Assembly (NCBI GenBank): GCA_009839485.1
Contig: VXPQ01000025.1
Span: 48,623 to 112,622, forward strand
DNA length: 64,000 nucleotides
Source: Bacteroidetes bacterium SB0662_bin_6
Lineage (GTDB): Bacteria; Bacteroidota; Rhodothermia; Rhodothermales; VXPQ01
Reading direction: 5' to 3'
Shown here piece after piece: positions 1 through 9,120 of the stretch. How positions within the stretch are numbered: the first letter of the stretch is position 1; each line of letters starts with the position of its first letter. The notes below the pieces were generated by a model. The model made no database searches. It worked only from the letters and a program-made list of their open reading frames with translations, and had not been told where the DNA came from. The position numbers and the translations under genes were made by a program.

Positions 1-359
1 ATGACCTGCGTGCATACGGATGATTTTTCGCCCAGCCAGATGGGCGAGCCGATCACGAGGATGTCCGCTGCGCGCACCTTCTCGTACAACATGGGCCAGT
101 CGTCCCGGTCCGCCCCGTGCTCGGTCATGTCGGGATAGACTCCGAACGCAAGATGATAATCCACCGGGCGCAGCGACTCCACCGCGATCCCGTTCTTCTC
201 CATGATGGCGATAGACACATCCATCAGTCCCTGCGTGTGGGACCGTTCGGGAGACGGCTTCAACGTGCAATTCAGAAAGAGTGCGCGAAGGTCCGAAACA
301 TCCCCGTCGTACGAGGCGCAAAGCGCTTCCTGCGTGGGGGATAGCGTGTGATCGGGCAT
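1..359 (-). CDS. NAD(P)H-dependent FMN reductase / flavodoxin-like protein (N-terminal part)
   Basis: The reverse strand reads open from an ATG at 359 to the left edge, giving at least 119 residues. The start [13 protein letters not shown] is followed by [19 protein letters not shown] and, near residue 100, [17 protein letters not shown]. Both match the FMN phosphate loop and the second flavin loop of the NADPH-dependent FMN reductase/flavodoxin-fold family, which transfers electrons between nicotinamide and FMN in the cytoplasm. The C-terminal half lies outside the window, so the exact subfamily cannot be set. It is divergent from ilvD, with 97 bp between the two proposed start codons. Confidence 0.72.
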   Translation of the reverse strand, partial: MPDHTLSPTQEALCASYDGDVSDLRALFLNCTLKPSPERSHTQGLMDVSIAIMEKNGIAVESLRPVDYHLAFGVYPDMTEHGADRDDWPMLYEKVRAADILVIGSPIWLGEKSSVCTQV

Positions 360-456
360 GGCGGTACGGGAATGTCGAGTGGATCCGTCCCGGTCGTCAA
401 CCGTTTACCGAAACGCCGCGTTCCATACCCTGTCCCACAACTCTGCACTCCCGACC

Positions 457-2160
457 ATGCCCGATCCATCATCCCGCGAAATGAATCGATACAGCCGCCT
501 GATCACACAGCCTCTTACACGAGGGATCTCGCAGGCCATGCTGTACGCGACCGGGCTTACGGAAGAGGACATGAACAAGCCGCAGGTCGGCATCGTGTCC
601 AACTGGTGGGAGGGCAATCCCTGCAACATGCACCTCGACAAGCTGGCTGCGCAGGTGCGCGAGGCAGTCGCTGCATCCGGTCTGGTGGGCCTGCGGTTCA
701 ACACGATCGGGGTCTCCGACGGCATCAGCATGGGCACCGATGGCATGAGCTTCTCGCTCCAGTCCCGCGACCTCATCGCCGATTCGATCGAGACCGTGGT
801 GCGGGCCCAGTGGTACGACGCCGTCGTGGCCATTCCGGGTTGCGACAAAAACATGCCCGGCTGCATCATGGCGCTGGGCCGGCTGAACCGGCCGGGCATT
901 GTAGTCTACGGCGGCACGATCCTGCCCGGGCGCACGTATCTGCGGGGCGGAGAGCAAAAGCGGGACATCATCTCCGCCGCGCAGTCCTACGGCGAATACC
1001 TTGCCGGCGCCATCACCGACGAGGAACGCAAAACCATCGTCCGGCACTCGTGCCCCGGCGCGGGCGCGTGCGGGGGCATGTACACGGCGAACACGATGGG
1101 CTGCGCCATCGAGGCGCTGGGGATGTCGCTTCCCTATTCTTCCTCCACGCCCGCCGTATACGACGAGAAAATGGACGAATGCCGCCGGGCGGGCGAGGCC
1201 GTGGGCGAGTTGCTCCGGCAGAATCTCAAACCCCGCGACATCATGACGCGGCAGGCTTTCGAGAACGCCATGGTGGTCGTGATGGCACTGGGCGGCTCGA
1301 CGAATGCCGTGCTGCATCTCATTGCGATGGCCCGGGCTTCGGAGGTTGACTTGTCCATGGACGATTTTCAGCGGGTCAGCGACCGCGTGCCGTATCTCGC
1401 GGACCTGAAGCCGAGTGGCCAGTACGTGATGGCGGACCTGCATGAGATCGGGGGGACGCCCGCCGTCATGAAGTACCTGCTCAAGGAAGGCTATCTCGAC
1501 GGCTCCTGCATGACGGTGACCGGCAAAACGCTTGCGGAGAACCTCGAACCCCTGCCGGGCCTCGCCGAGGGACAGGATATCGTGCATTCCCTCGAAAAAC
1601 CCCTGAAGAAAACCGGACACCTGACGATTCTCTACGGAAATCTGGCGCCGGAAGGAGCCGTAGCCAAGATAACCGGCAAGGAAGGCACGTATTTCAAGGG
1701 CCCGGCCCGGGTGTTCGATGCTGAGGAGGACATGCTGGATGGGCTGAAGGCGGGCCGGATCCAAAAGGGTGACATCGTCATCATCCGGTACGAAGGGCCC
1801 AAAGGCGGCCCCGGCATGCCGGAAATGCTCACCCCCACGTCCGCCATCATGGGCGCCGGCCTCGGCAAGGATGTGGCGCTGATGACCGACGGGCGTTTCA
1901 GCGGAGGATCGCACGGATTCATCATCGGGCATGTATGCCCCGAAGCCCAGGAAGGCGGCCCCATCGCCTTCGTGCAGGACGGCGACATCGTGACCATCGA
2001 CGCCGAGCAGCGCACCATCGACATGGATGTCAGCAAGGAAGAACTGACGCGCAGGAAAGAAAACTGGTCCGCGCCCGCTTTCAAGGCTGCGCGCGGCACC
2101 CTCTACAAGTACATCAAGTGTGTTCAGCCCGCCAGCCTCGGCTGCGTGACGGACGAGTAA
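457..2160 (+). CDS. ilvD: dihydroxy-acid dehydratase IlvD
   Basis: 567 residues, the usual IlvD length. It dehydrates 2,3-dihydroxy-isovalerate and 2,3-dihydroxy-3-methylvalerate to the 2-oxoacids that precede valine and isoleucine. The iron-sulfur and substrate motifs are visible in order: [20 protein letters not shown] and [16 protein letters not shown], with the C-terminal [15 protein letters not shown] loop. The frame is open about 33 codons further upstream, but family homology starts at [15 protein letters not shown], so the ATG at 457 was chosen. No Shine-Dalgarno is visible, as for many genes here. ilvE, the last step of the same pathway, lies about 34 kb away. Confidence 0.96.
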   Translation: MPDPSSREMNRYSRLITQPLTRGISQAMLYATGLTEEDMNKPQVGIVSNWWEGNPCNMHLDKLAAQVREAVAASGLVGLRFNTIGVSDGISMGTDGMSFSLQSRDLIADSIETVVRAQWYDAVVAIPGCDKNMPGCIMALGRLNRPGIVVYGGTILPGRTYLRGGEQKRDIISAAQSYGEYLAGAITDEERKTIVRHSCPGAGACGGMYTANTMGCAIEALGMSLPYSSSTPAVYDEKMDECRRAGEAVGELLRQNLKPRDIMTRQAFENAMVVVMALGGSTNAVLHLIAMARASEVDLSMDDFQRVSDRVPYLADLKPSGQYVMADLHEIGGTPAVMKYLLKEGYLDGSCMTVTGKTLAENLEPLPGLAEGQDIVHSLEKPLKKTGHLTILYGNLAPEGAVAKITGKEGTYFKGPARVFDAEEDMLDGLKAGRIQKGDIVIIRYEGPKGGPGMPEMLTPTSAIMGAGLGKDVALMTDGRFSGGSHGFIIGHVCPEAQEGGPIAFVQDGDIVTIDAEQRTIDMDVSKEELTRRKENWSAPAFKAARGTLYKYIKCVQPASLGCVTDE

Positions 2161-3075
2161 TCACTCTCCGAGTAACCCCTGGACCCGCATCCAGTCCTCA
2201 AGACGATCGGGCCAGGTAGAAAGCACCGGATCGTCGGGTGCCAGGCCTACGCCGTGGGGACCGGATCGATAGATGTGCAATTCCGCAGGAACGCCCACCG
2301 CGCGCAGTGCAAGGTAATACGCCACGCTGTTGTCCGCGGGGACCGGTCCGTCGTCATCCGTATGGAACAGAAAAGCCGGCGGCGTATCGGCGGTTACCTG
2401 TTTCTCGTTCGAAAGCCGGTCCGCCAAGTCGGAATCGTAATCTTCCCCCAGCAGATGAAGGCGGGACCCCTGGTGCGTGTGGGGATCCGTCATGGTAATG
2501 ACCGGATACGCAAGGATCGAAAAGTCCGGCCGGGAGGAATGGCGTTCGAGGGGATCCGCCGCATCGGATACGCCCGGCGTAATATGCGTGGAGGTCGTAG
2601 CCGCGAGATGCCCGCCCGCAGAGAAACCCCAGATGCCTATGCGCGACGGATCAACGCCGAGTTCGCCGGCGTGCGCCCGGACGTACCGAATCGCCCGCTG
2701 CGCATCCATGAGCGGAGACGGATGACCGTAGCGCGGCCCGAGGCGGTACTTCAGGACAAAGGCCGCGACGCCGCGTTCGTTGAGCCATTCGGCAACCTGC
2801 CTGCCTTCATGATCCATCGCGAGATGGGCGTATCCGCCGCCGGGGCATACGACCACCGCCGCCCCGTTCGCAGCGGACGTTTCGGGAAGGTAGATCGTAA
2901 GCGTGGGGATGTCTTCCGCTTCTTCACCCACAGCCCCGGGTGCTCCCTCAGGCCACAACGGTATGGCGTCCTGCGCCATGCCGGACTGCCTTGCCCATGA
3001 GCCGGTCAGCAGGACAAGAAGCAGCGCACAGAACATGCGGAGCGCACAGAAAAGCGTTCGCCGATAACCATGCAT
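2161..3075 (-). CDS. secreted alpha/beta-hydrolase (BD-FAE-like esterase)
   Basis: 304 residues with an N-terminal hydrophobic export signal (about residues 10-30). The mature part shows the alpha/beta-hydrolase order: oxyanion loop VVVCPGGGYAHL, nucleophile elbow GFSAGG (Ser152), a late acidic segment HTDDDGPVP and the histidine loop SGPHGVG. This resembles the BD-FAE/acetyl-xylan esterase-like family that removes acyl groups from plant polysaccharides or small esters; the substrate here is unknown. The stop codon abuts the ilvD stop, so the two genes are convergent with no spacer. A periplasmic or surface location is inferred from the signal. Confidence 0.85.
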   Translation of the reverse strand: MHGYRRTLFCALRMFCALLLVLLTGSWARQSGMAQDAIPLWPEGAPGAVGEEAEDIPTLTIYLPETSAANGAAVVVCPGGGYAHLAMDHEGRQVAEWLNERGVAAFVLKYRLGPRYGHPSPLMDAQRAIRYVRAHAGELGVDPSRIGIWGFSAGGHLAATTSTHITPGVSDAADPLERHSSRPDFSILAYPVITMTDPHTHQGSRLHLLGEDYDSDLADRLSNEKQVTADTPPAFLFHTDDDGPVPADNSVAYYLALRAVGVPAELHIYRSGPHGVGLAPDDPVLSTWPDRLEDWMRVQGLLGE

Positions 3076-3151
3076 TGCGATATACCCTGATTATGAAAGA
3101 AAATCGTGCCCCGGCGCCCGCAAACGCGGCGCTTATGCCAGGGATAGTTCT

Positions 3152-3685
3152 CTAAAACCGATCCGTAGCGCCTATCCGTTCACAGGTCACGAAACGAAAC
3201 CCGTCGCGGCGATCTTCCCCGGTCTTCCTGAACACGGTTCCGATCAGGTGTTCGTATCGTGGGAAATAAGTGTCTCCCTGATAATTCCCTTCCACGATGG
3301 TTAATTCCCACCGATCCGCACGTTCGAGAAAGTGTTCGTAGATGGTCGCGCCACCGCCGATGAAGACGCACGGCGCTTCCTGCGCAGCGGTCAGGGCAGC
3401 CTCGGGATCGGGGAAGGTCTCAATGTCGGGATATCCCTTGAGCTTGCCTTGGGATGTGACGATCAGCAAACGTCGGTTGGGCAGCGGCCCGCCGAACTCG
3501 TTTACAAGCGACTCGAACGTGCGCCGGCCCATGATCATGGGATGGCCCGATGTCAACCGTTTGAACCGTTTCAGATCTTCGGAAAGATGCCAGGGTAGCC
3601 GGTTCTCCCGACCGATGACCCGGTTCGTCTCCGCCACGGCGGCAATGAGTACGATCTCTGCTCCGGCGCGGCGCTTATCGGTCAT
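3152..3685 (-). CDS. folA: dihydrofolate reductase
   Basis: 177 residues, typical of chromosomal DHFR. It reduces dihydrofolate to tetrahydrofolate with NADPH. The family signature is clear: IVLIAAVAETNRVIG, then RLPWHLSEDLKRFK, then HPMIMGRRTFESL and, later, VFIGGGATIYEHFL for the nucleotide-binding loop. It pairs functionally with thyA, on the same strand about 4.3 kb away, which regenerates dihydrofolate. The MBL, IS remnant, SulP and CbiX-like genes lie between the two. Confidence 0.95.
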   Translation of the reverse strand: MTDKRRAGAEIVLIAAVAETNRVIGRENRLPWHLSEDLKRFKRLTSGHPMIMGRRTFESLVNEFGGPLPNRRLLIVTSQGKLKGYPDIETFPDPEAALTAAQEAPCVFIGGGATIYEHFLERADRWELTIVEGNYQGDTYFPRYEHLIGTVFRKTGEDRRDGFRFVTCERIGATDRF

Positions 3686-3752
3686 GATTGCGGAGAGGGA
3701 TGAGGTCGCGGTTCTTTGGGAGAAGCAAGCCGGGCTGATCCATTCGGTCAGC

Positions 3753-4622
3753 CTATTCGGTCAGATCGCGGTGCAGCGTGGCGATCCAGCGCTCGGTGGA
3801 GATAAAACCGTCGCCCCACGAAGCCCATTCGTCGCCCGTGCCCGCCGCCTGCAACTCCTCAAGGCTGTGACCCGCTTCGATCCCCGCAGCGACAGCGGCC
3901 CGGGTTTCCTCGATCATGCGCAGATAGGTTTCGAGGTCGGACGGCGAGGCGACAGGGCCATGGCCCGGAATGATCCGGGTCTCGTCGTCGGCGTGCGCCA
4001 ATACCGCGCGGCCCGCCGCAATGACCCCTTCGACGGCACCGCCGCTGTCGATATCGACGAAGGGAAAGCGCTGGTTGAAGAAGGTGTCCCCCATGTGGAC
4101 GACATTGGAACCCGTGAAGAAAATGAGCGCGTCCCCGTCGGTGTGGGCATGGGGAATGTGCAGCACCTTGACTTCCTCGCCGTTGAAGTGGATGGAGATC
4201 GCATCGTCGAAGGTGATCACCGGCCAGGCCGCGGGCGGCGCCGGTGGAGTGACCCGATCGCCGCGGCGCTGCTCGGTCATCAGCCGGGTACGGACATTGT
4301 GGTGGGCGATGATCGGGGTTTCGACGCCGAACACCTCGTTGCCGCCGGTGTGGTCCCCGTGAAAATGGGTGTTGAGGAGAAATTTGAGTTCGCCCTCGCC
4401 CAGACCCTCGAGTCGGGCGCGAATCTGGTCGGCCAGCGGGGCGAATTTGTCGTCGACCATCAGGAAGCCGTCCGCCCCGACGGAGACGCCGATATTGCCG
4501 CCCTGACCATTGATCATGTGGATCGATCCGGCGACCGGAGAAACTGCAAGGTCCTGGGCGGCGACGGGCAGCATGACGGGTAGGGCCGAAAACAACATCG
4601 CAAAGATCAGTGATCGGGTCAT
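3753..4622 (-). CDS. secreted MBL-fold metallo-hydrolase
   Basis: 289 residues with a cleavable signal peptide ending near PVAAQD. The metal-binding motif HFHGDHTGGNE, the later histidine in HAHTDGDA, an HMGDTFFNQ segment and IIPGHGP together give the standard two-zinc MBL ligand set. Homologues of this group (GGNIGVSVGADGFLMVDD start) are common periplasmic hydrolases of unknown substrate; beta-lactamase activity should not be assumed. Unlike most neighbours it has a purine-rich GAGGA about 8 nt before the ATG at 4622. Together with the adjacent IS remnant this could indicate acquired DNA. Confidence 0.88.
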   Translation of the reverse strand: MTRSLIFAMLFSALPVMLPVAAQDLAVSPVAGSIHMINGQGGNIGVSVGADGFLMVDDKFAPLADQIRARLEGLGEGELKFLLNTHFHGDHTGGNEVFGVETPIIAHHNVRTRLMTEQRRGDRVTPPAPPAAWPVITFDDAISIHFNGEEVKVLHIPHAHTDGDALIFFTGSNVVHMGDTFFNQRFPFVDIDSGGAVEGVIAAGRAVLAHADDETRIIPGHGPVASPSDLETYLRMIEETRAAVAAGIEAGHSLEELQAAGTGDEWASWGDGFISTERWIATLHRDLTE

Positions 4623-4676
4623 GGCAGGTCCTCATGCGGTGGGCAATGCAGTGGGGGAAAGGCCCTCACGACCTCG

Positions 4677-4949
4677 GTGAAAAGAGCCTTTGGGTGGCTA
4701 CGGGAGAACAGGAGGAGGGGTTCCGGGGACATTGGGAACGGAAAATTCGGCGAGCGCCTCCGGCACAGCCTCAAGCAGGAAGAAGTCTACCGACGCGCCC
4801 ATAAGACGGTGGCCAAAGCCCGGAAGGAAATCGCCGACTACCTGGGCTGCTTCGACGAAGAACGCCCGCACCAAGGCCTTGACAACCGAACACCGGATGA
4901 AGTTTATTACGGTTTGGATGGGAAATTACCGAAAAAGGAGGCAGCTTGA
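4677..4949 (+). pseudogene. IS3-family transposase (OrfB) C-terminal remnant
   Basis: Only the last 70 or so residues resemble a transposase. From about 4737 the frame reads GERLRHSLKQEEVYRR, then AKARKEIADYL, ERPHQGLDNRTPDEVYYG. This is the C-terminal part of the IS3-family integrase core, including the final catalytic glutamate region. The DDE aspartates and OrfA are absent, so it cannot transpose. The 5' part of this frame (4677-4736) has no recognisable homology. Its stop overlaps the TTG start of the SulP gene, and its last codons contain that gene's Shine-Dalgarno. Confidence 0.8.
4935..4941 (+). promoter_or_regulatory. ribosome binding site of the SulP gene inside the transposase remnant
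   Basis: AAGGAGG, a perfect anti-16S match, lies in the last codons of the transposase remnant. It is 4 nt before the TTG at 4946 and 10 nt before a second in-frame TTG at 4952. It sets the downstream start and is stronger than the sites in front of most genes in this window. Confidence 0.7.
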
Positions 4950-6625
4950 AATTGTTCGGAAAAAAAGAGGGAAATCTCTCTTTTGCGTCGGTTGGGTCCA
5001 CTTTTACAGGGGACGTATTCGGCAGTGTCACCTCCGCGATTGTGATGCTTCCGATGGCCTTGGCCTTTGGTGTTGCCTCGGGGCTGGGGCCGGTTGCTGG
5101 AATCTACGGCGCCGTCGCAGTGGGATTCTTTGCCGCCGTGTTCGGCGGCACGCCTTCGCAAATCTCCGGCCCCACCGGCCCGATGACTGTTGCTATGGCG
5201 GCGGTTGTCACCCTGTATGCGGACGATCTGGCAATTGCCTTCACCATAGTCATGCTGGCCGGCCTGCTACAGATCTCCCTCGGTTTCCTCCGGATCGGCA
5301 GCTTTGTGAGTTACACTCCCTACTCCGTGATTTCCGGCTTCATGACCGGGATCGGTGCAATCATCATAGTCCTGCAGGTTCTGACCATCCTCGGCGCCGA
5401 GCCGGTTCCGGGAGGGCCGCTTGCCCAGATTGCGGCCTGGCCGGATGCCATCGCCAAACCCAATCCGCACGATCTTGCTGTCGGGTTGACCGCCTTGGCT
5501 ACTTGCGTCTTCTGGCCCCGCCGGATACGACGCTTCCTGCCTCCCGCCTTGGCCGCCTTGATACTCGGCACTTGCGTCGCGTTTTTCTGGCTCACCGAGG
5601 CGCGAACCATCGGCGTGATTCCTGCGGGCCTGCCCGCATTCCAGATGCCGCAGTTGGAGTGGGGCTTGATCGGGGGCTTCGTGGAACCGGCGCTGATCCT
5701 TGCGCTTCTCGGTTCCATCGACAGCCTGCTGACCTCGTTGGTAGCGGATTCGCAAACCCGCACCCGCCACAACCCCAACCGTGAACTCGTGGGACAAGGC
5801 CTCGGTAATCTGGCGGCCGGTATTCTGGGCGCGTTGCCGGGGGCGGGCGCCACTATGGGCACCGTCACCAACATCCGGGCCGGGGGGCGCAGCCCGCTGG
5901 CAGGCGCCCTGGCCGCACTCCTCCTGCTCGGCCTGCTGCTCGGCTTCGGCTGGATTGCCGAACCGATTCCGCTTGCCGTTCTGGCCGGCATTCTTATAAA
6001 AATCGGCTGGGACATTATTGATTGGCGTTTCATCATCCGCCTGCGGGCGATCCGGCCCGAGTACGTTCTTGTAATGCTCCTTACCTTCCTTGTTACCGTG
6101 TTCGTCGATCTGGTTACCGCCGTGGCGCTCGGGTTGATCGTGGCGGGCGTGGTGCGCTCGAGAGACTTGGCGCAGAGCGAACTGGAAAGCGTGGTTTCGG
6201 TGCCACTTCTGGACCTCGATTTTTTTCCGTCTCCGGAAGATATCGATCCCTATAATCTACCGGTCGGTCTCATCAGGTTGAGGGGAAGTTTCTCGATCGC
6301 TTCCGCACACGAACTGACCAGAGCGATTGCTGCGGACATCGAGGATCACGATATCATCATCCTTGATTTTTCCGGGACCACCGGCGTAGACGATAGCGCT
6401 GCGCTCGCGATCGAGGAACTCGTCCAAAACGCCATCGACGACGACACCGCCTGCGTTGTGTTGGGCTTGTCTGGCGACGTGGCCAGGACGCTGCGATCTC
6501 TCAAGGTTTTTCGCCGTGTCCCCGCCGGATATTTCGTGGATAGCCTTGATGAAGCGAAGCGGTTGTCCAAGCATCTCCTCCACGAGTGCGGCGCCGATGG
6601 AACGAAGCCCATCGAGCAAAGATGA
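4946..6625 (+). CDS. SulP (SLC26) family anion transporter with STAS domain
   Basis: 559 residues. The N-terminal half is highly hydrophobic with the SulP signature around VTSAIVMLPMALAFGVASGL and the following GGTPSQISGPTGPMTVAMAA loop. A multi-helix transport domain runs to about residue 400. The cytoplasmic C-terminus (about 430-545) is a STAS domain containing IIILDFSGTTGVDDSAALAI, the segment that carries the regulatory region in this family. SulP proteins carry sulfate, bicarbonate or other anions; which one cannot be read here. Start is TTG, chosen from the overlapping stop of the IS remnant and the strong Shine-Dalgarno. Confidence 0.92.
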   Translation: MKLFGKKEGNLSFASVGSTFTGDVFGSVTSAIVMLPMALAFGVASGLGPVAGIYGAVAVGFFAAVFGGTPSQISGPTGPMTVAMAAVVTLYADDLAIAFTIVMLAGLLQISLGFLRIGSFVSYTPYSVISGFMTGIGAIIIVLQVLTILGAEPVPGGPLAQIAAWPDAIAKPNPHDLAVGLTALATCVFWPRRIRRFLPPALAALILGTCVAFFWLTEARTIGVIPAGLPAFQMPQLEWGLIGGFVEPALILALLGSIDSLLTSLVADSQTRTRHNPNRELVGQGLGNLAAGILGALPGAGATMGTVTNIRAGGRSPLAGALAALLLLGLLLGFGWIAEPIPLAVLAGILIKIGWDIIDWRFIIRLRAIRPEYVLVMLLTFLVTVFVDLVTAVALGLIVAGVVRSRDLAQSELESVVSVPLLDLDFFPSPEDIDPYNLPVGLIRLRGSFSIASAHELTRAIAADIEDHDIIILDFSGTTGVDDSAALAIEELVQNAIDDDTACVVLGLSGDVARTLRSLKVFRRVPAGYFVDSLDEAKRLSKHLLHECGADGTKPIEQR

Positions 6626-6766
6626 ACGGCGCCGTGCAGATTAGTTGGCGTATATGTTCATGCACCTCCATGTCTTAACAACACATTCACATTTCAGGGC
6701 AGACCTGTACACGTCATATATTTATATTTAGACTCAATTTAAATAAGCAACCTGCCAACAATATTT

Positions 6767-7711
6767 ATGATGCGGAAATCAGAACGTGCCTGGACTGTAT
6801 GCACCGCCATCGCCATACTCTGGATGGTTAGCGGCTGGACACAAACAACACCTCTCTCTCACGAACAGGCGGCGGAGCCGACCGGGGATAGTCTCGGGGT
6901 GCTGATCATGGCGCACGGCGGCGGCGCGGACTGGAACAAACAGGTGGACGCGTCCATCGCCGGACTCCGCGACCGCTTGCCTGTATCCCTGGCGTTCGGC
7001 ATGGCGAATCCTGAAACGCTGCAAGCCTCGCTGGACTCGCTCCGTAATCACGGCGCAAGTACGGTAGCGGTGGTGCGGCTGTTTATTTCGGGTGATTCCT
7101 TCCTGCATCAGACCGAATTTCTGTTCGGGCTGCGGTCCGATCCGCCGGAACAGGCGATCATGGGGCACCACCTGATGGACGGCTCCCATCTCAAACCTCT
7201 CAAGACGGACAGTCGCATCCTGCTGGATCGCCAGGGGATGATGGGCTCCAGCGAAGCGTCCCGTATCCTGCTGGCCCGGGCAAACGAGAACACATCCAGC
7301 CCGGAAGACACCGGGGTAATGCTCATCGCACACGGCATGGGGTCCGAAGACGATAATAACCGGGTGCTCGGTGCCATGCAGGATGCGGCGGAGGCGCTCC
7401 GGTCCGCAGGCTACGGGGAAGTGCATGTGGCGGCCCTCAGAGAAGACTGGGCTGAACCGAGAGCCGAAGCGGAACGGCACATCAGGGCCACGGTGGCGGA
7501 AATGGCGGAACGCCGGGACCATGTCGTAGTGATCCCGTACCGCATATCCGGATTCGGCCCCTACGGCGATGTGCTTGACGGGCTGGAGTACGTACCTGCC
7601 GACGGGCTGCTCCCGCACCATCTGGTCACGGAATGGATCGCCTCCCGCGCCACGGCCAATTTCTGCTCGGCCGGTCTGGCGTCGCCGCTCGGATCGTGCG
7701 CGATGCCATAG
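6767..7711 (+). CDS. exported CbiX-like (sirohydrochlorin cobaltochelatase family) protein
   Basis: 314 residues. After a hydrophobic N-terminus (about residues 10-25) it holds two CbiX-like half domains, each starting with a beta strand and an HG motif: LGVLIMAHGGG near residue 45 and TGVMLIAHGMG near 185. The tandem arrangement matches long-form CbiX/CbiK chelatases, which insert Co(II) or Fe(II) into sirohydrochlorin using paired histidines. A signal peptide is unusual for a cytoplasmic cofactor enzyme, although exported CbiK-type proteins are known to bind metal or haem in the periplasm. No other corrin biosynthesis genes are adjacent, so a metal or tetrapyrrole binding role is as likely as chelation. 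Confidence 0.75.
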   Translation: MMRKSERAWTVCTAIAILWMVSGWTQTTPLSHEQAAEPTGDSLGVLIMAHGGGADWNKQVDASIAGLRDRLPVSLAFGMANPETLQASLDSLRNHGASTVAVVRLFISGDSFLHQTEFLFGLRSDPPEQAIMGHHLMDGSHLKPLKTDSRILLDRQGMMGSSEASRILLARANENTSSPEDTGVMLIAHGMGSEDDNNRVLGAMQDAAEALRSAGYGEVHVAALREDWAEPRAEAERHIRATVAEMAERRDHVVVIPYRISGFGPYGDVLDGLEYVPADGLLPHHLVTEWIASRATANFCSAGLASPLGSCAMP

Positions 7712-7757
7712 CGGGGTGGGGTTTCGTTTTCTCCCGGGCCAAGCTCGAATTGCATAA

Positions 7758-7782
7758 GGATGCAAGGGGATTAAGTGCATCC
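7758..7782. terminator. hairpin between convergent genes (GGATGCA / TGCATCC)
   Basis: Perfect 7-bp arms at 7758-7764 and 7776-7782 enclose an 11-nt loop. It lies 47 bp after the CbiX-like stop, in the spacer before convergent thyA. There is no T-run, so a terminator role is tentative. Confidence 0.35.
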
Positions 7783-7797
7783 GCAATCCACCGTTCT

Positions 7798-7834
7798 GAG
7801 TAAAAACTACTCCAAAAAGGAGTAGAAATTACTC
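7798..7834. terminator. nested A/T-rich dyad between convergent genes
   Basis: The left arm GAGTAAAAACTACTCC (7798-7813) and right arm GGAGTAGAAATTACTC (7819-7834) pair as 7 bp, then a symmetric 3x3 A/A internal loop, then 6 bp, around an AAAAA loop. The symmetry is exact and works from both strands. That fits a bidirectional terminator between the CbiX-like gene and thyA, or a dimeric protein site. Confidence 0.45.
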
Positions 7835-7965
7835 AAAAGGGGCAAAAACGGATTATGGGGGCCCGGCCAACGACCAAGATGAGGCAGCCCCGACGTCCGC
7901 AGGGAATATTAAGGAAACACGACACCTGTCAGCGGTGTGGCGTGTGGTTTGTATTCATACCCCCC

Positions 7966-8760
7966 TCACACCGCAATCGGGGCGCGGATGTGCGCATGGG
8001 GATAGTAATCCACGATCTCGAAATCCTCGTATTCGTACTCGTAGATGGAAGGCGGTTTGCGGCGGATGACGAGACGCGGCAGCGCCCCCGGTTCGCGCTG
8101 GAGCTGCTCCTGCACCTGATTCAGGTGGTTCAGGTAAATGTGGCAATCCCCGCCGGTCCATATAAATTCCCCCGGCCTCAGATCGCACTGTTCCGCGAAC
8201 ATGTGCGTCAGGATCGCATAGGACGCGATGTTGAACGGCAAACCCAGAAAACTGTCCACGCTCCGCTGGTAGAGTTGGCAGGATAACCGCCCCTGCGCCA
8301 CGTAGAACTGGAAAAGCGCGTGACAGGGCGGCAGGGCCATCTGCTTCAGTTCGTCCACCTTCCAGGCGCTGACGATGTGGCGGCGGGAATCGGGATTCTC
8401 GCGCAGGCCGCGCAGCACTGTGTCAATCTGGTCGTGGATGCTTCCGTTGTCCCCTTCCCAGCGGCGCCACTGTTTCCCGTACACGGGACCGAGGTCCCCG
8501 TCCTCGTCAGCCCACTCGTCCCAGATCGTAACGCCGTGCTCGTTCAGGTAACGGATGTTCGTATCCCCGTTCAGAAACCAGAACAACTCGTGAAAAATAC
8601 TGCGGAGGTGCAGTTTTTTGGTAGTCAGCAGGGGAAATCCTTCCGCCAGATCGAAGCGCATCTGGTACCCGAAAGTGCTGATCGTGCCCGTGCCCGTACG
8701 ATCGTCCTTTCGAACGCCGTGATCCAGAATGTGCTGGAGATAATCGAGGTACTGGCGCAT
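7966..8760 (-). CDS. thyA: thymidylate synthase
   Basis: 264 residues, identical in length to E. coli ThyA. It methylates dUMP to dTMP with methylene-tetrahydrofolate, yielding dihydrofolate for FolA. The start [12 protein letters not shown] was chosen because the family begins there; the frame is open 50 codons further upstream. Visible motifs are DRTGTGT, the catalytic cysteine in [12 protein letters not shown] (Cys146), [19 protein letters not shown] and the C-terminal [10 protein letters not shown], where the final valine closes the active site. There is no Shine-Dalgarno. Confidence 0.97.
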   Translation of the reverse strand: MRQYLDYLQHILDHGVRKDDRTGTGTISTFGYQMRFDLAEGFPLLTTKKLHLRSIFHELFWFLNGDTNIRYLNEHGVTIWDEWADEDGDLGPVYGKQWRRWEGDNGSIHDQIDTVLRGLRENPDSRRHIVSAWKVDELKQMALPPCHALFQFYVAQGRLSCQLYQRSVDSFLGLPFNIASYAILTHMFAEQCDLRPGEFIWTGGDCHIYLNHLNQVQEQLQREPGALPRLVIRRKPPSIYEYEYEDFEIVDYYPHAHIRAPIAV

Positions 8761-8978
8761 CGGGGAAGGATGGACCAGGTTGAAGGCTGGCTTTTGTATG
8801 CCGGGTGGGGTGCGGAATCCGGGCAACGAAAATCCGCAAGACATTCTCGTTTGCAGGCCCGATAACCCACCTGGTATCGCCCCGCGACACGGCATGAGCC
8901 CGGTCTGCAAGCCGTATTGAGAGGATATCGGGATCTGGTGTGGAAGTTATGAAATCCACCGCGCATTGGCGGCAATAT

Positions 8979-8987
8979 TTATCCACA
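8979..8987 (+). promoter_or_regulatory. single DnaA-box match
   Basis: TTATCCACA, the exact 9-bp DnaA-box consensus, lies in the 250-bp spacer between thyA (minus) and the small gene at 9121 (plus). One isolated copy could be chance or a DnaA regulatory site on the thymidylate gene. There is no box cluster, so it is not an origin. Confidence 0.25.
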
Positions 8988-9120
8988 ATCGTTCGATTTT
9001 TGTAGAATGCATACTCTTAAAAACAGCCATCGGAAACGACTGAGCAGGCATACCGGGGAACCGGTAACGAAGGCAGGTATTGACAAGGGAACCCTGAAAA
9101 TCGCCTTGACGGAGAACGCC

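Noticed and set aside
348..1349. Long frame overlapping ilvD
   Set aside because: It is an out-of-frame shadow of ilvD rich in Arg/His/Gly; the ilvD frame has clear family motifs.
3753..4622. Beta-lactamase resistance gene
   Set aside because: The MBL ligand set is shared by many hydrolases; this subgroup is common in environmental bacteria and nothing points to a beta-lactam substrate.
8971..8995. Replication origin near thyA
   Set aside because: Only one DnaA box, no AT-rich unwinding repeats and no dnaA or dnaN nearby.
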